Source of the DNA: Scedosporium boydii
Taxonomy: Eukaryota > Ascomycota > Sordariomycetes > Microascales > Microascaceae
NCBI GenBank assembly: GCA_002221725.1
Contig: NJFT01000090.1
Coordinates: forward strand, 81,055-145,054
Direction of reading: 5' to 3'
Length of the DNA: 64,000 bases
Below, in pieces: positions 29,844 through 42,549 of this stretch; the stretch's first letter is position 1, and each line of letters starts with the position of its first letter. The position numbers and the translations under genes were made by a program. The notes beneath the pieces are model-generated. The model saw nothing but the letters and a program-made list of their open reading frames with translations. It had not been told where the DNA came from and ran no database searches.

Positions 29844-31895
29844 ATGGCTTCCTCCAGGTACAAGGATGTCGAGGTTATACAATTGCCAGCCACGAAATTG
29901 GGCCCCGAGTTTTGTTACGTCCCTCCAGTCAATCCAGGAGGATCAAGACTCCTGAAAGCGGGAACTTTTCAGAAGGAAGGTCACCGACCGCTCCTGTGCG
30001 ATATTCTCGTGGAAGAAGAGATCCCCATCAAGACTAGCGACGGCACCGTTCTTTACGCAGACATTTACAGACCCCCCAACCACACCAAGGTTCCCGCAAT
30101 CATCTCTGGAGGGCCGTTTGGCAACCGAGGTGGCCCTTATGGTGCTGCATTTGACAAGGCCCCCTTCCGCTTTGGCTGCCCTAGGATTGCCACGTCGGGA
30201 CTTGAGAAGTTTGAAGGTCTCGATCCCGGCTATTGGTGCTACCACGGCTATGCTATCGTACATACTGGTGAGATTGATTTCTGTTCCTCGCAACTTTTTT
30301 CTTTTCTTTTCTTTTTCTTTTTGCGAACACTCCGCTAAGAAGGGTTCGCCTCTCCTCAGACTGCCGCGGGACATGGAACTCCGAAGGAGACGCAAACTTT
30401 CCGTGCAAGCAAGAAGGAGAGGATAACTACGACATCATCGAGTTCATTGCCCAGCTACCGTGGTGCAATGGGCGCACGTCTATGGCGGGAAACAGCTACC
30501 TCGCCTTCACTCAGTACTGGGCCGGAGCAGAGAACCCTCCTCATCTAACCTGCCTGGCCCCATGGGAAGGCTTCTCGTCTCTTTATGAAGAGGTCATCCG
30601 ACCAGGAGGTAAGTGGAATCGGAGCCCACCACCTCAGATCGAGAGACAATCAGCTGACCATCATATCCTCCCGTCCGCAGGCTGTCCGAATCCAGGCTTC
30701 TCAAGCGGTATTATGACAAGCTCCTTTCCCAGTCTAAAGGGCAGCAAGGTGCCTGATATTGTCGCCATGTGTTACAAGTACCCGACATGGAACGATTACT
30801 GGGAAGCCCATCGTGCCGCAGTCGAGAAGATCGACGTTCCCATTTACGTTGTTGCGAGTTGGACCAACTTCTTACATGTTACTGGCACCCTTCGTACATT
30901 TCAAAACTGCAGTAGCAAAGAAAAGTGGCTGCGAATCCACAACACGCACGAATGGCCTGGTGAGACTTCTTCATTCATCCGCTATTTTGGTCATCCAGTG
31001 TATATGTGCTGACTTTGTATTAATAACAGATCTGTACGAGGAGCAGAACACGGAGGACTTGCGCCGCTTCTACGACTACTACCTCAAGGATGTCAACAAT
31101 GACTGGATCTACACCCCGAGAGTAAGAATGTGTGTTCTGAATGCCGGGGGCAGGGACATCGTCAACCGACCGGAGACGTCATTCCCGCTGGCCCGTCAAC
31201 AGCCATACAGACTCTATTTGGATCCTAACGGAAATTCTCTGTCGCGGGCACCCTTGTCGACCGAGACCACGTTTTCCTACGAAGCCGAGAAGGGCGATGT
31301 TACGTTTACACTGCCATTTACCGAGGGTCCCATAGAATTTTCAGGCTACGTCATGCTTCGGCTCTGGGCTGAAGCAGAAGGATCGGACGACATGGATGTG
31401 TACGCCACGTTCCAGAAGTTCGATTCGAAAACTGGAAAGACACTGCAGCCCGTGGTAGTCGACGTTGGCCGACTCCAGCCCAATCCAGAGGAAGTCCGGA
31501 AGAAGCTCTACGAGAAACCTGATGGTGAGAACGAGACCTTCGGGGCGGAGTTCTTTAATGCCGGGCCAATTGGCTGCCTGCGAGCTAGCCACCGCGAGAT
31601 TGACCAGGCAAGGTCCACGGAGTTTCACCCTCGTTATACGCATCGCGAGGAGCAGATGCTCAAACCGGGCCAGATTGTCCAGTTGGATATTGCCATCCCT
31701 CCGTACGGCATGATCATCAACGAAGGGGAGGAGCTGCGCCTGACTATTTCAGGTTACCATCCTGATCCTCACTGTCGCCCAACCGACCCTGAGCCGGAGT
31801 TGCGCAATAAGGGCAGGCATATCATCCATACCGGTGGTAAATACGACTCTCACCTTGTCTTGATGCATATTCCAGAGAAGAGCGCCGAGGAGTGA
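29844..31895 (+). CDS. CocE/NonD (S15-like) alpha/beta hydrolase 2
   Basis: Four exons, 29844-30267, 30360-30608, 30681-30959 and 31030-31895, give 605 residues. All introns are GT-AG and in phase 1. The protein runs parallel to hydrolase 1: IPIKTSDGTVLYADIYRPP, then DCRGTWNSEGD built across intron 1, AGNSYLAFTQYW with nucleophile Ser187, LAPWEG, DLYEEQNTEDLRRFYDYYLK across intron 3, and LRASHREIDQA in the C-terminal domain. The loop that often carries the catalytic Asp reads VVASWTNFLHVTG, again without Asp. Compared with hydrolase 1, which has no introns, this gene has three, so the two probably diverged long ago or hydrolase 1 lost its introns. It likely acts on a related ester or amide substrate in the cytosol. 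Confidence 0.88.
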
Positions 31896-32247
31896 TCATC
31901 AACTTGGCAGCCGCTTATTAAATACGACGGAGAGGCGACACATCCTCGCGTCACGGAAAACGCCGTGTTGTTATTTAAGTTAGATATTTAAGCCCGATAT
32001 GCTCCTACAACATGAACGTAAAAGTTCTTCTCATTGCTGGTGATCCTTGCTGTTCTATGTAAGTACCTTGGATGTTAACTACTTTTTTACTTATTAATCT
32101 CGGAATTCCTTTCCGCGCTTGGGACCGGTCAGTCTAGGTAGAGCTGTGGTGTATTTGTTTCCCCTCTTCGGAAATTGAAAGTCGAGGGCAAGTTCCCATA
32201 CAAACGCTTATTTTATTTATTTTATTAATAGCTTTCAAGTACTATAA
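31896..32247. other. Intergenic, convergent 3' ends
   Basis: An AT-rich stretch between hydrolase 2 and the regulator. No gene is seen. Confidence 0.6.
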
Positions 32248-35131
32248 TCATTGCGCTATTGTAGGATCACCACCGTCTCTGATGCCACCCCCATCTCCCA
32301 TCAGTGGCCACAGCTGGGTATTCCACGCAGTTGATTGGTCCCCAAAAAAGTCTCCCAACTGCAGCCCACTAACATCCATAGGCAAGCCCATGTTCCCCGC
32401 ATCAGCAAAGAACGATGGTGTAGAGGAGGAATGCGACGGAGCCGGCGTCACGACCCAGTTATCGCCATCTTGGTGTGAACTACGGCCCACCAAATCGAGA
32501 GCCACGCTTGGAGTTGCTGCAGCATTCGCAGAGGAAAAGTTGTCAGGCGCGGCCATTTTCGTCGACTGGTCTATCAGTGACCAAGTTCCCGTAGACTGCG
32601 CGCTAGGGGTGGGCCTCTGAGGCGACGTGAGTTGGTCTTGTCCTTGTTCTTGCCCTTGTCCTTGAAGCATTGATGTTAATCTCTCGGGACGGTTATTACG
32701 TCGCTGGGCTGCAGCTTCCGATCTCTCCATTGCTTCTGTCAACCAAGCCATGAGAGATCTGAACCGACTGCCGGCGGCTGGGTCACGGCTCTGTTCAAAG
32801 CACGGCTGCATGCTACGCATCAATGCCAAGTCGGTAGGGACCGACCACCGTAGCGGCGATTGCATGATGCCAATATATAGGGCCATCACGGCATTAATAG
32901 CATAAGGATGTATCAATCTGTTCCGCCAATTCAGTCAGTTATGGTGCCCACAAGCGATATACTACGTGGGGGGAATGTGAACATGGACACGGTGGCGAGA
33001 TAATGATCAATGAAGGCGAGGTTGCAGGACTAACCCGAGCATTCGGAAATTATGACATTCCATGATAGCGTGATTCACAGAGCGGATCAATGACCTAGCC
33101 GCGCTGATACAGACAACATCCGATGCCGCGATTCTCCGGTTTTCATGCGTCTTCATCAGGTGCACTCTCTCTGCCGTGGACACCAACGAGGCTCGGTGTA
33201 TGATGATGAAGGCATTGTAATATGTGCAGTGAAGCATAGAAGAAGCCGTCTCCGAGACGTCGTCTCCGAGGGCGTACAACTCCCGATCCGGCTGCAGCTC
33301 TTCCGGTAGTGAGTCCCGCCATGAGAGCAGATCGTTGTCGGCCGCAGCCATCCTCCTCACTAGCTCATCGTTGTTTACCCGGGACACATCTCTGTGGAAT
33401 AGGCTTCGAGAGATACTCGATAGGACCTTCGTCAAACCAATGAATGACGAAAGAAAGAGGAATCGGCCACCGCTCTGGGGCTGGGGTAGTTCCGCATCAC
33501 AATTGTCATCGTGGATTGTAGATAGTCGACCACCTTCAAAAGAGAGCTTCCTATCAGTTCGGACTGTCAGGGACCACCAGAAACGAAGAAGAGAACAGAA
33601 CCCTGTCGGACATACTTATCCAAACAGTAACATGTCCACCAAATCCGGTTTCTTAGATCATGGTCTTTGAGAACATAAGCGATTTCACGCGGATGACGAT
33701 AAATGAAGAGACTTCGGTGAAGGCCGATGGATTGTGCCATTTGGGCGGCGAATGCTATGCAGAGGATTGCCTGCCCATCCTTTCCTGCCTCTAGGAAGCA
33801 TAATGTCTGGAGCCAGCCACCCACGAGGTAAGTTGCGTTGTCGAAAAATCAAGTCATTTCTTGAATATAATCAAGGAGTGAGGACGTACCATGAGGATAA
33901 ATGCTTGTACACTGGGCAAGTATGGCCTAGCCACTAAATGGTTGTACAACTCGAACGCCGTTCTTAGGTGGGAGTCGAATATCTCAGTCAATGTCGTTCC
34001 CAATGCGATGACTAATAAGATAGAGGCGACCTTCACAGAATTCAGGTTGGCATAGTTGGCTCTGCAGAAATCGTGATAGTTTTGTCGAAATGCAGATTCA
34101 TCCAGAATTGGGAAGAGAATGTGGTACGTAAGGAAGTAGCCTTATGGGCAAGCAGCTGTCAGCGTAACCTAGCCCTCAATCAAATCAAAAGTGGGAGCAA
34201 TAGTAGAATCAGGTCGGCTGGGGACGTTTTATGAAAGGGCCGGGCTGGGTCTGTTGCGAAGGTGTCATACGCTGAACACACTCGTCGGCCACGTCTTGGG
34301 CTACAAGAGGGCGTTGGATCGGCATAGCCAGGGGGAACTCTTCAGCAAATGTCATCATTGGACAAAAGAAGTCCATCACGTTCATCTGACTAAAATGATT
34401 GAAGACCTGCTGAGCGAGCCTGGCCAAGACTTGCGGCGAGCTGAGGCCGGCAAATTTCGCGTCGATGGGCGAATGTCCTACTTCAGTAGTGACGACTCCC
34501 TGCAAGTTGAGCTCGGAATCGGCCATTGTTCGACTGGCAGTTTGGTCCAGAGGGAGGGTCCCGAGCATGCCCGTGGCTCCGGAATCCTCTGCGGCTGAGC
34601 TTGTGGTTGACCTGGGCGACGCCGTGCTCATCCTGGCGGGTGTGGCCGCTGTTGATGGTGTGTCGACAGCGGACACCTGAGACCTCTGATTTTGCGACCG
34701 CTGACCGGGCCGGGCTTGTTGAACCCGGCGGAAGAAAGCGCCGTTGCGTGTTATCACGCATTTCTCTCCATACACCTCGCAGTTGCGACAAGAGCCAGGG
34801 TTGTTATCACATCGGATCTAGTCGGTTTCATTCAGTCAGTATAGTGACCTTTCTTGACTGCCCTGCCTACGACCCCGCACAGCGTCTAGGCTTTGCTGGG
34901 GAAAGAGGCAGCACTCAGCACTTACTTTGCGTTGACGACAAGAATCACACTAGATATCACGGTGAGTGAATATGACATAATAGATGAGTGCAGCTGATCA
35001 ATGTAAGGATTACCCACTGCTCTTAGGCGACGCTGCTTTGGACGGGGCCGGTTGGAAGTGGAGTTCGACCCTCCCGCAATGGAGGCCGCATCGGAAACCG
35101 CATCAGCAGGCTGCGCTCCCGGGGAATTCAT
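32248..35131 (-). CDS. Zn2Cys6 transcription factor with fungal-specific domain
   Basis: Seven exons on the minus strand, 35131-35018, 34949-34926, 34817-34271, 34140-33890, 33806-33616, 33550-33035 and 32917-32248, give 770 residues. The zinc cluster is assembled from three exons: it starts right after exon 1, exon 2 is a 24-nt microexon encoding CDSCRQRK, and exon 3 continues IRCDNNPGSCRNC. Cysteines are at 39, 42, 49, 56, 59 and 66. The fungal transcription-factor domain follows: YFLTYHILFPILDE, QSIGLHRS, RIWWTCYCLDKKLSFEGGR and DDNCDAELP. The C-terminal region is Ser/Gln-rich with a QGQGQEQGQ run, typical of an activation region. Being adjacent to the hydrolases, transporter and dioxygenase, it is a natural candidate regulator for them. 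The donor of intron 3 (GTATGA at 34270) is the least certain splice. Confidence 0.85.
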
Positions 35132-36286
35132 TGATTGACGGGATCGGGATAGGGATTTTGGTACTCGGTTCGTTGCGCGGGATTAGGATCGGCGGAGCAG
35201 AAATCGCCGGGTCAATAATTCTAGGTTGCAGAAGGGCGAAGGCACTGGACTGGTCAGATCTCGGTCGCGAACTGGGGCGAGACGCCGCGGCATAAGCGCA
35301 TCACGTGATATTACTGGTGAATTTGGCGGGAACAGAGTGGTTTCCATTCGAAGCTATTCTACACGAACTCTGAGGCAAGCTGGACAATAGTGCTGGGGGC
35401 TTCTACAAAGTTAAGGAGAATTCGAAATTACACTACTCGACTCGTGTACAAGTGTACAAACGAGGAACCGAGCATAAGAGTTAGACGCCATAAATAACCC
35501 CTCTTCTTGGAAGGGTGGAGGACTGAAAGAAGCTTGCGAGTGTCTTTTGATCAAACTAGAAAATGCGATTTCCAGTGCAGCTGTGTTAATCTAGAAGTAC
35601 AGTGCAGGTCAGTGGAAGACAGCACCAGTACTCCCTAAGAAATCGTGCTGTCAGAGTAAAGCTATTACTCTACACAGTGAAGGTTGGCCTACCCACAGGG
35701 CGTATGTCAGGAGTAGCCAGGCAGGGTAGAGTGACGCGGAGGGCTACGAGGTAAGATTAAGTGCGTCGGTGCTGGGGAAGTGTTTTGGGGGGGAAAGAAG
35801 GGGGGGGAATAATCCACAACACTTGAAACATGCGTGCCAAGACATCGCAAGGATCGAGTCAACTCCACACAACTATTGCACTTCCCCGCGCCCCACAAAC
35901 CTTGTTGTGTACATGCGTGTCGGGATTGTCCCAGATCCCGCAACGTCCGCGTAATCCGCGGCTTACTCGGGATAAGGCGAACAGCAATGGAGAGCCCGGT
36001 CTGTCTGCATCGCAGCCCAGATTTGCGAAACGACATGGCTGGCTGGCCACGAGGAATCTGCGGAGATGTGGCAATGGTTTGTGTAAGTGGTCGACTTGTC
36101 CTCTGATGGGCCGATCAATCAACATGTGGGATAAATAATGGTTAAAAATCCGCATTCATAATGATAATTTTCGACAAGGTAAACAAGCATCTCTTAACTT
36201 TCCATAACATCTATAGATTTATTCCAGAAAAAAAGAATTATCGGCTCGTCGCGACACCCGAAAAGCATCAAAACCAAGTGAGAACA
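35132..36286. other. Divergent promoter region, regulator and dioxygenase
   Basis: About 1.15 kb containing G-rich runs near 35788-35810. Open frames on both strands around 35760-36150 overlap and lack domains. I see no gene. Confidence 0.5.
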
Positions 36287-37482
36287 ATGCCTTCTGCTAC
36301 CGTCCCCGTCAACAACACCTCCGGGAATGCCCCCTCGAAGACGAAGGCGAGTTTGCCTCTTAACACGACTAGCAAGACCAACGATTACCTCCCAAACAGC
36401 AACGGCGTGAAGTACGACTACGCAACCACAGAGGTCGGTGGAAACACAGACATTCTCGATAAACAGGCCGGCACCGAGTTTGGAGATTGGAGGAATGAAT
36501 TTTTCCGGGATGGATATACGGTGATCAAGGAGGCCATTCCCCGTGAGCGTGCTCTGGACTACCAACGCAAAGCCCTAGGATGGTTCGGAAAGTTCCCCTT
36601 TGGCTTCGACATCAACGACAAGAGCACTTGGGTGAATAACAAATTGCCCGTCATGATGAAAGGCGGCATGATTCTCAACTACTGTGCGGCACACGAGAAG
36701 TGGGTGTGGGAGGCCCGCTGGTGAGTGTCTTCCCGCTTTCCATGGAAACCCCTTGGCTGTGTACTAGTAGTGCTAACTTTGCGGATCATATTAGCGAACC
36801 AGGTGTTATCGAGCCCTTCGCCAAACTCTGGGGAACCGATGAACTTCTCGTTTCATTCGACGCTGTCAATATTACGCTGCCCCACCGAACCGATGTGAAA
36901 TGGGCGCCTTGGCCTCACGTTGACCAGGCACCCACCCGCAAGGGTCTTGCCTGCGCCCAGGGCATCATCAATCTCTCTGAGGCAGGCCCCCGAGACGGTG
37001 GCTTGCAACTTCTCCAAGGCAGCTCCAAACTCTTCGAACAGTTCTTCAAGGAGCATCCTCCCAAGCCCAAGGACGCCGACTCTCCGGGCCAGCTCGACTG
37101 GTATGGCTTTACTCTCGAGGATGTGAAGTGGTTCGAAGATCATGGCTGCAAGCTTATCAAAGTGAACGCCGAGCCGGGCGATGTCATCATCTGGGACTCG
37201 CGCACCGTGCATTACGCTAAGCTGCCAGAGAGCGATACTGTTCGAACGATCATTTACGCAACCTACACGCCGGCCAGCCTAGCCAGTCCAGAGGACATCG
37301 CTCTCAAGGCAGATCTCTTTCACCGATACGAGGCCACGACTCACTGGCCTCACTGCAACATTTTTGGCCAGGGCAAGGCCTTGAGGGACGGAAATATTTG
37401 CCCTGGTGAGCGTGAGCAGCCGCTCGAGAAGCCGGAATTGACGGACAAGCTCTTGAAGCTGGCGGGAGTGAAGGCGTACTGA
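36287..37482 (+). CDS. Phytanoyl-CoA dioxygenase (PhyH)-like Fe(II)/2-oxoglutarate enzyme
   Basis: Two exons, 36287-36720 and 36795-37482, give 373 residues. The 74-nt intron is phase 2, and joining gives WVWEARCEPGVIEPFAKLWG. The frame is open 42 codons further upstream, but the ATG at 36287 has a good context (ACAATGCC) and starts a normal low-complexity leader. Iron ligands are visible as H186-x-D188 in WPHVDQ and H284 in WDSRTVHYAKL, with a downstream Arg (R295) to bind 2-oxoglutarate. EFFRDGYTVIKEAI is the typical PhyH start. Such enzymes hydroxylate or demethylate small molecules in catabolism or secondary metabolism. The position beside the Zn2Cys6 regulator suggests co-regulation with the hydrolase module. 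No targeting signal is obvious. Confidence 0.87.
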
Positions 37483-38011
37483 GAGAGGGCCTGGACTGCG
37501 CTATCCATTCCTTCAAACTAGTTATAGACAAAGGTTCACTCACTTTTACTAGTCTATTTGTCACAACATGTGAGCAACTGCAGAATTTAGCGTTGGGTTC
37601 TCGTTTGGGTCAGGGGCAGTGTTGAGTCTATGTCTGCCAGAATGAATCCTGAAATTATCGGAACTTAGACATTAGCAGAGACGATGTAAGAAGTGGCGCA
37701 GTGTGAAGCATCTAGATAGCTTATAACAAGCATTACGCATAACGTTTCAGTGTGCTCGTCGTTGTGTTGAGGCTGCGCATCTCTACTGAATTCAACTGAA
37801 AGCGGCAGCATTGTCACGACTCGGCCGCCGGGTCGGAGACCCGGGGTGCTGACGTGGTAGGACCCCGCCTGCTATAGGCCTGGTTGTCCTTTCCGAGGTG
37901 GCACCAGCAAAGGGCCTGTAAGGACGCCTATGATCTTGAACCCCAATGGCGACTGAAACAAGTTGTATTTGTTCAGGCGGTCGGCTGACCTAAACATCAC
38001 AATAGTGTACC
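37483..38011. other. Intergenic
   Basis: Lies between the dioxygenase and the broken chitinase. A decayed 5' part of the chitinase may extend into it, but I could not recognise one. Confidence 0.45.
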
Positions 38012-39545
38012 GATATCCCCGGCACTCTCTCATACTTTGAGATCCAGAATATCATCAAGGAAAAGGGACTAAAGCCATATTACGTAAAGAAGGACGTATA
38101 TCTTCTGGAACGATAACCAGTGGGTCAGCTATGTAAATTTCTGGCCATCATTTCCTATATTCTCCCTCGCCATGACTGTTGTCTATGGCGTTGACACTCC
38201 ATGCATCGTAGGACGATGAAGAGACCATCGGGGCGAAGATCGAGTATGCCATCTCGACTCCATTGACCAGGACACACCCGCCCTCGACGCCCTCTTAATC
38301 ATCGTCGGTAAAGGCATCGACACTAGGGTCTTCAAGAACTCAGAGTCCGAGGACGTCGGGTACTGGCAGGACATTGGGAACCAGGACTGCTATGTGACCG
38401 GCTGAAGCGGGTCATGCAAGGCTGCACTAGAACACGCTAATAACTGCTACTGGAGTGGAAAGGGCAAAGACTGCAGTCCTGGCGATAGGTTCTGACTTTC
38501 AAGGGCGCTTGGCAGGATGATGAAGGTGACATTGCCGGCCTGGCTAGCCTAGTTGGGGACCAGCTCAAGAACGGGCTGGAGGACCATTGGGTCTCCGAGC
38601 GACAGTACTACTGCTGTCCACCAGATGACTTCGACCGCTAGAAGGATAAAAGCTGCCGCTGGGGTGGCATAGCTTGGCCTGCAGAGACGAAGAACCTCGA
38701 AACCAACATCTGGCTAACTTCCTCCCCCATCCCTACGACCTGAATAGGGTATTCATCGTTCTAGCTGCATCAAAATCTGGGTCTGAGCTGGATGGGGCCC
38801 ATTTTTTCGTACGCGAATTTAGTGGTACTACGCACGTCGCGACCTATAGGTGTGACATTTGGGAAACTATTCGCTCGGCAATGGAGGCTGTATTTGGCAA
38901 GGATAGCCGGTTTATCCAGCAGGAGCTTGAAGCAGCGAGGTCGAGGCCAGGAAGGTGGAACCCCGACTGGGAAAATGAGCAAGATGAGTGGCCCGGAGTC
39001 TACGGCAGCGACGAGGGCGTGTACGAAGTGTTCCGCTTTGTCTTCAAGGCCCACAACGTTGCCACCACCGACCGCCCCCTGCGTGGCTGGGGAGCCACTA
39101 CCAGGTCTCGGCCACTTTCAACACGGTTACGAAGGAGTGGGGGGCTCAGAAGGCGTTTATCAGCGATGGAGGAGATTGCACCGGGGATGATAATGACGAG
39201 TGGATCCCGGGGGCTTCGAGACTGGGGAACCAGCAGCTTATCCGGGCGTACTACGACAGCTATAAATGGAGAGACGCAATGCCTATCATCACGACTCGTG
39301 ATATCGACGTCAGTGAGGAGAAAACGCGCAGAATGCTCGGCAAGCGCGACGATTTATATCCCCTGAAACACGAGAATAAGGGTTGGTACGACAGATGGAG
39401 TCGGCATATCTATCTGAGCTTTTTCCACGATGAGGACTTTACGATTTTGTGGGACACTATGGAGGGGTACTACGTTGTCTTTGACTTTAGGGAGCCGGAG
39501 AGCGAAGGCGTAGGTGGGCAAGTAGGTGAACAGTCTCAGAGCTGA
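38012..39545 (+). pseudogene. Broken class V (GH18) chitinase, C-terminal two-thirds
   Basis: Successive fragments match, in order, the later part of a CBM18-GH18 chitinase: GTLSYFEIQNIIKEKGLKP, then WNDNQWVSY, SIDQDTPALDALL, CKAALEHANNCYWSGKGKDC, ERQYYCCPPDDFD, and a long C-terminal region ending at TGA 39543-39545. The path is broken by stops (for example a TGA between CYVTG and SGSCKA), by frame changes near 38485 and 39085, and by a TAG after the ERQYYCCP segment. The longest intact piece is the 3' part from about 38674. The catalytic DxxDxDxE region is not found upstream. It is a relative, not a close copy, of the intact chitinase at 54858. The exact lesion count depends on where introns lay. 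Confidence 0.7.
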
Positions 39546-40420
39546 GGTTTAGGGGTCTCATCGAAATGAGGATGATTTCTGCAGACAGTCGCGTCGCAAC
39601 CTAGGCGGACTAGAAGCTCCGCAAGGGACTCTTCGACCGTCGTGTTTCTTGTAGCCGAGAGGGTCTCTGGATCAATAGTTCGTGTCTTGTGGATGTCATT
39701 GTTGACATATGAATGACACGTCGGCAAGGGTGATATTGAATGATTGCTGCCCTCCGAGGTCTGAAACTATGAGCATTTGCGAAAGACTACTGTGAAATCC
39801 AGCTGTAAGTAGTGGAATCTATTCCGCTTCGACCTTGTCGGACCGAGTATGGAGGCGATAATTGCGGCCTTTGTCTCCACTGCTGACGTTCATCTCATTC
39901 GCTGCATCGCGGCCTTGTCGATCATGAAGTCTGCTTGAAATGTCGCACAGGTGAATATATAATATATGGGCTGATGGTCTTCTTTCTAGAGCTTGCGCCA
40001 GCTAGCAAATAATCCAATTTTACCGTTACTCATTTGATTGTGGGATATATTCCGAGGTCGAATCGCCCCTGAGGAGATCGTTTTGGGGACTCTGCGAGGC
40101 CATTTCTTGTGCGGCTTCGTAATGCATTTAATATACCGTGAGCACCACCATTCTTGTTTCCAATATCACTTAGCCGACATGCCCAAGCTATAGTCAGGAC
40201 CGAGATGAGGATGGAGATGAATACTAGACCGCTTCAATGACGAGTCAGAAATAATATAATAGCGATTTGGAGACGAGGTGGGGGTTGCTCAATTCCATCC
40301 CTCTGGTGCCCACCTATGTACACGACTCGAACCTCTTTAACCAGTGGCGCATGTAAATCAACAGGCCTCAACCTAAAATATCAATTCGATGCTAACTTAA
40401 TTACAGAAACATCGCCATCG
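39546..40420. other. Intergenic, convergent 3' ends
   Basis: AT-rich in places (39950-40260). No gene is recognised. Confidence 0.5.
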
Positions 40421-42549
40421 TCACGATACCCCAAGCCTCAAATGCCCGTCCTCATATCTAAACAATCTCGCCCTCGTCCTGCTCGCCCTTTCGCTCATCT
40501 CCCCGAGCTTCTCCAAACTATTCTGTTCCGCCACCGTCTCCCCGCTAAGCGGGTGGTATAAATATGGCAGAATAGACGACTTCCAGATCTGGCCTCGACT
40601 AGCCCGATTAACGATGATGGTGAGGAGAAGAAATACCGTAGCCGCGAAAACCACTCCGGCCGGGAGGATGAACCACGGCCAGCTCACATGGACATACGTC
40701 TCCTCGCGGAATGAAATCCCCTCTACCGTGGCGGTGGTCGCATTGATCCTGGCAGCGGCATCGTCTACAGCGGCATTCCTGAAGACAAGATCGGTAGGCG
40801 CCACGCTGCGTATATAGTCACTCATGCGGTCGGCCAGGTTGTCCATTAGCTGGGATAAGTTGGTACTCTGGAACAGAGTGTTGGAGATGTCGAAGCTGCC
40901 GAGACCCCCGCTACTGTCCGGACCGTTGTCAGAATACAGTGTAGTGGTAAATAAGGCGACGAGGGTGGCAGAGATTGCATTGAAGTCCGCGCTGTTAATC
41001 ACGAAGCTGTTGGTCGGGTTGTCCGTCGCGGGGAGGGTCCTGTATCCGACGTAGACGGTAGGGGCAGTTTTAACGTAGAGGAGAGAAGTCCCATTGATAT
41101 CCCGAAAGTTGTAGGAGGGCGCGTCTGGCGAGCTACCGGTGACGCGAAATGCTCGATAGGTCCGCTCACAGAACCGGATGCTACACTCGGAGACGGTCCG
41201 TTCGTCGTTCATAGCTCCATGTGTGTCCGGAGGACCTTTCATAAGCGCAAAGGTCGCGAGGCAGACCGAATCGTTTCCAGGAGCGGCAGTCGAATCGAGG
41301 TTGGTCCAATAGGAGGTTGCGGAGGCCGCCTTGCTGTATGTCGCCGAGAGGTTGAATCCGCCTGGGGTGGTGACGTTGCAGGTCGAGATGATGGATGCTC
41401 CATTGCCTGGGGCACACTTGCTCTTCGATTCCGTCGTGACATCCTCGCAAGATGCGCAGATGCCGAGGGTGGACAGATCTGGGAATGTGCAATTTCCCGT
41501 GGGGCAGGAGAAGAGCGGATCCCCCGCCTTCCCGTAAACCCCCATTAAAATGGCACCCTGCATCCCCGGCTCAATTTGTTGGGCTGCAGAATTGTCAGCT
41601 CGATCATCGTAGTAAGAACTAGACGAGGAGAGAAGGGAGGACGAGAAGAAATAGAAGACTTACCTCTTGCACGACCTGTGTAAGCTGTTGAGCCAGAGTT
41701 GTAAGCCTGGGCTCTACGTATCCACGCCGTAGCGGCATCACTGGGGACGGTTCGAGAGGGAAAGGAGACGATCTGCTGAGCAAAGGGATCTATAGCCAAA
41801 GCCATAATGGTGATGATACAGCCGATGACTACCAAGGCGTCCCTTCTCCTAGAATGCCATAAAAGACAAAAAGACCCCCAGGGCCCGCGGCTCGCGTCAT
41901 CGAACCGTTGCATGTCGATAGTCTTACGGGCATGCCGGCGGAAATACAACCACTTGAACTGGCTGATGCATTCGGCGACGGGATAGAGTAAAGCCGCTTT
42001 TGCAACAGTGGCAAAGATGGAGATCAAGGCATTGGGGTTGATGGGCATATGCCACTGCGATAACGGTCGGTTGTCCATTGTTCCCAGGATGGCTGCGATT
42101 GCGCCGATGCATGCGATGCTAAGGAGGAGACTGAGGCATTCGAAAAGCCAATTATCCTCACCGACATTGACATCGAGACAGGAAGCGGGCTTCGTAGAGT
42201 ACGGTTCCTCCTTCTGGGAAGAGGAAGATGCGTCTATGAGCGGATCAGAGTCTGGATTGGGAACTTCAAGTTGCCGGGTTCCGTCTGTGGGGACATGTGC
42301 CGGAGCACCGTGCTGAGGTGCTGGAAACTGCTGAGGTGCTGGAAGGCTTGATAGCGGGATAGACCCGAACTGTGCGGGCGGGCCCATTGTGTAATGGCTG
42401 TAAGGTTCGGCCGGATTCCACGAGAGCGGCTCAACAGACCGCGCTCCGTCTTCACTTACTCGGTCGGACACGTGGGGAGAATGATACGGCCTCAGGGGCG
42501 GTGATGGGGAGCCGGACACTCCCTCTCGTGAGGACATCATCTTCCTCAC
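40421..42549 (-). CDS. DUF3176 integral membrane protein
   Basis: Two exons on the minus strand, 42549-41664 and 41583-40421, give 682 residues. The 80-nt intron has donor GTAAGT and acceptor CTGCAG, and joining gives GRARAQQIEPGMQGAIL. A Pro-rich cytosolic N-terminus of about 130 residues precedes the DUF3176 signature: three membrane helices with ILGTMDNRPLSQWHMPINPN, ISQFKWLYFRR and FDDASRGPWGS. A Cys-containing extracellular domain follows (CPTGNCTFPDLSTLGICASC), and one C-terminal helix lies near residue 610. DUF3176 proteins are abundant in ascomycetes and have no known function. Their topology suggests a cell-surface sensor or adhesion role, which is speculation. ATG 42549 is the first in frame; a second ATG lies three codons on. 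Confidence 0.85.
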
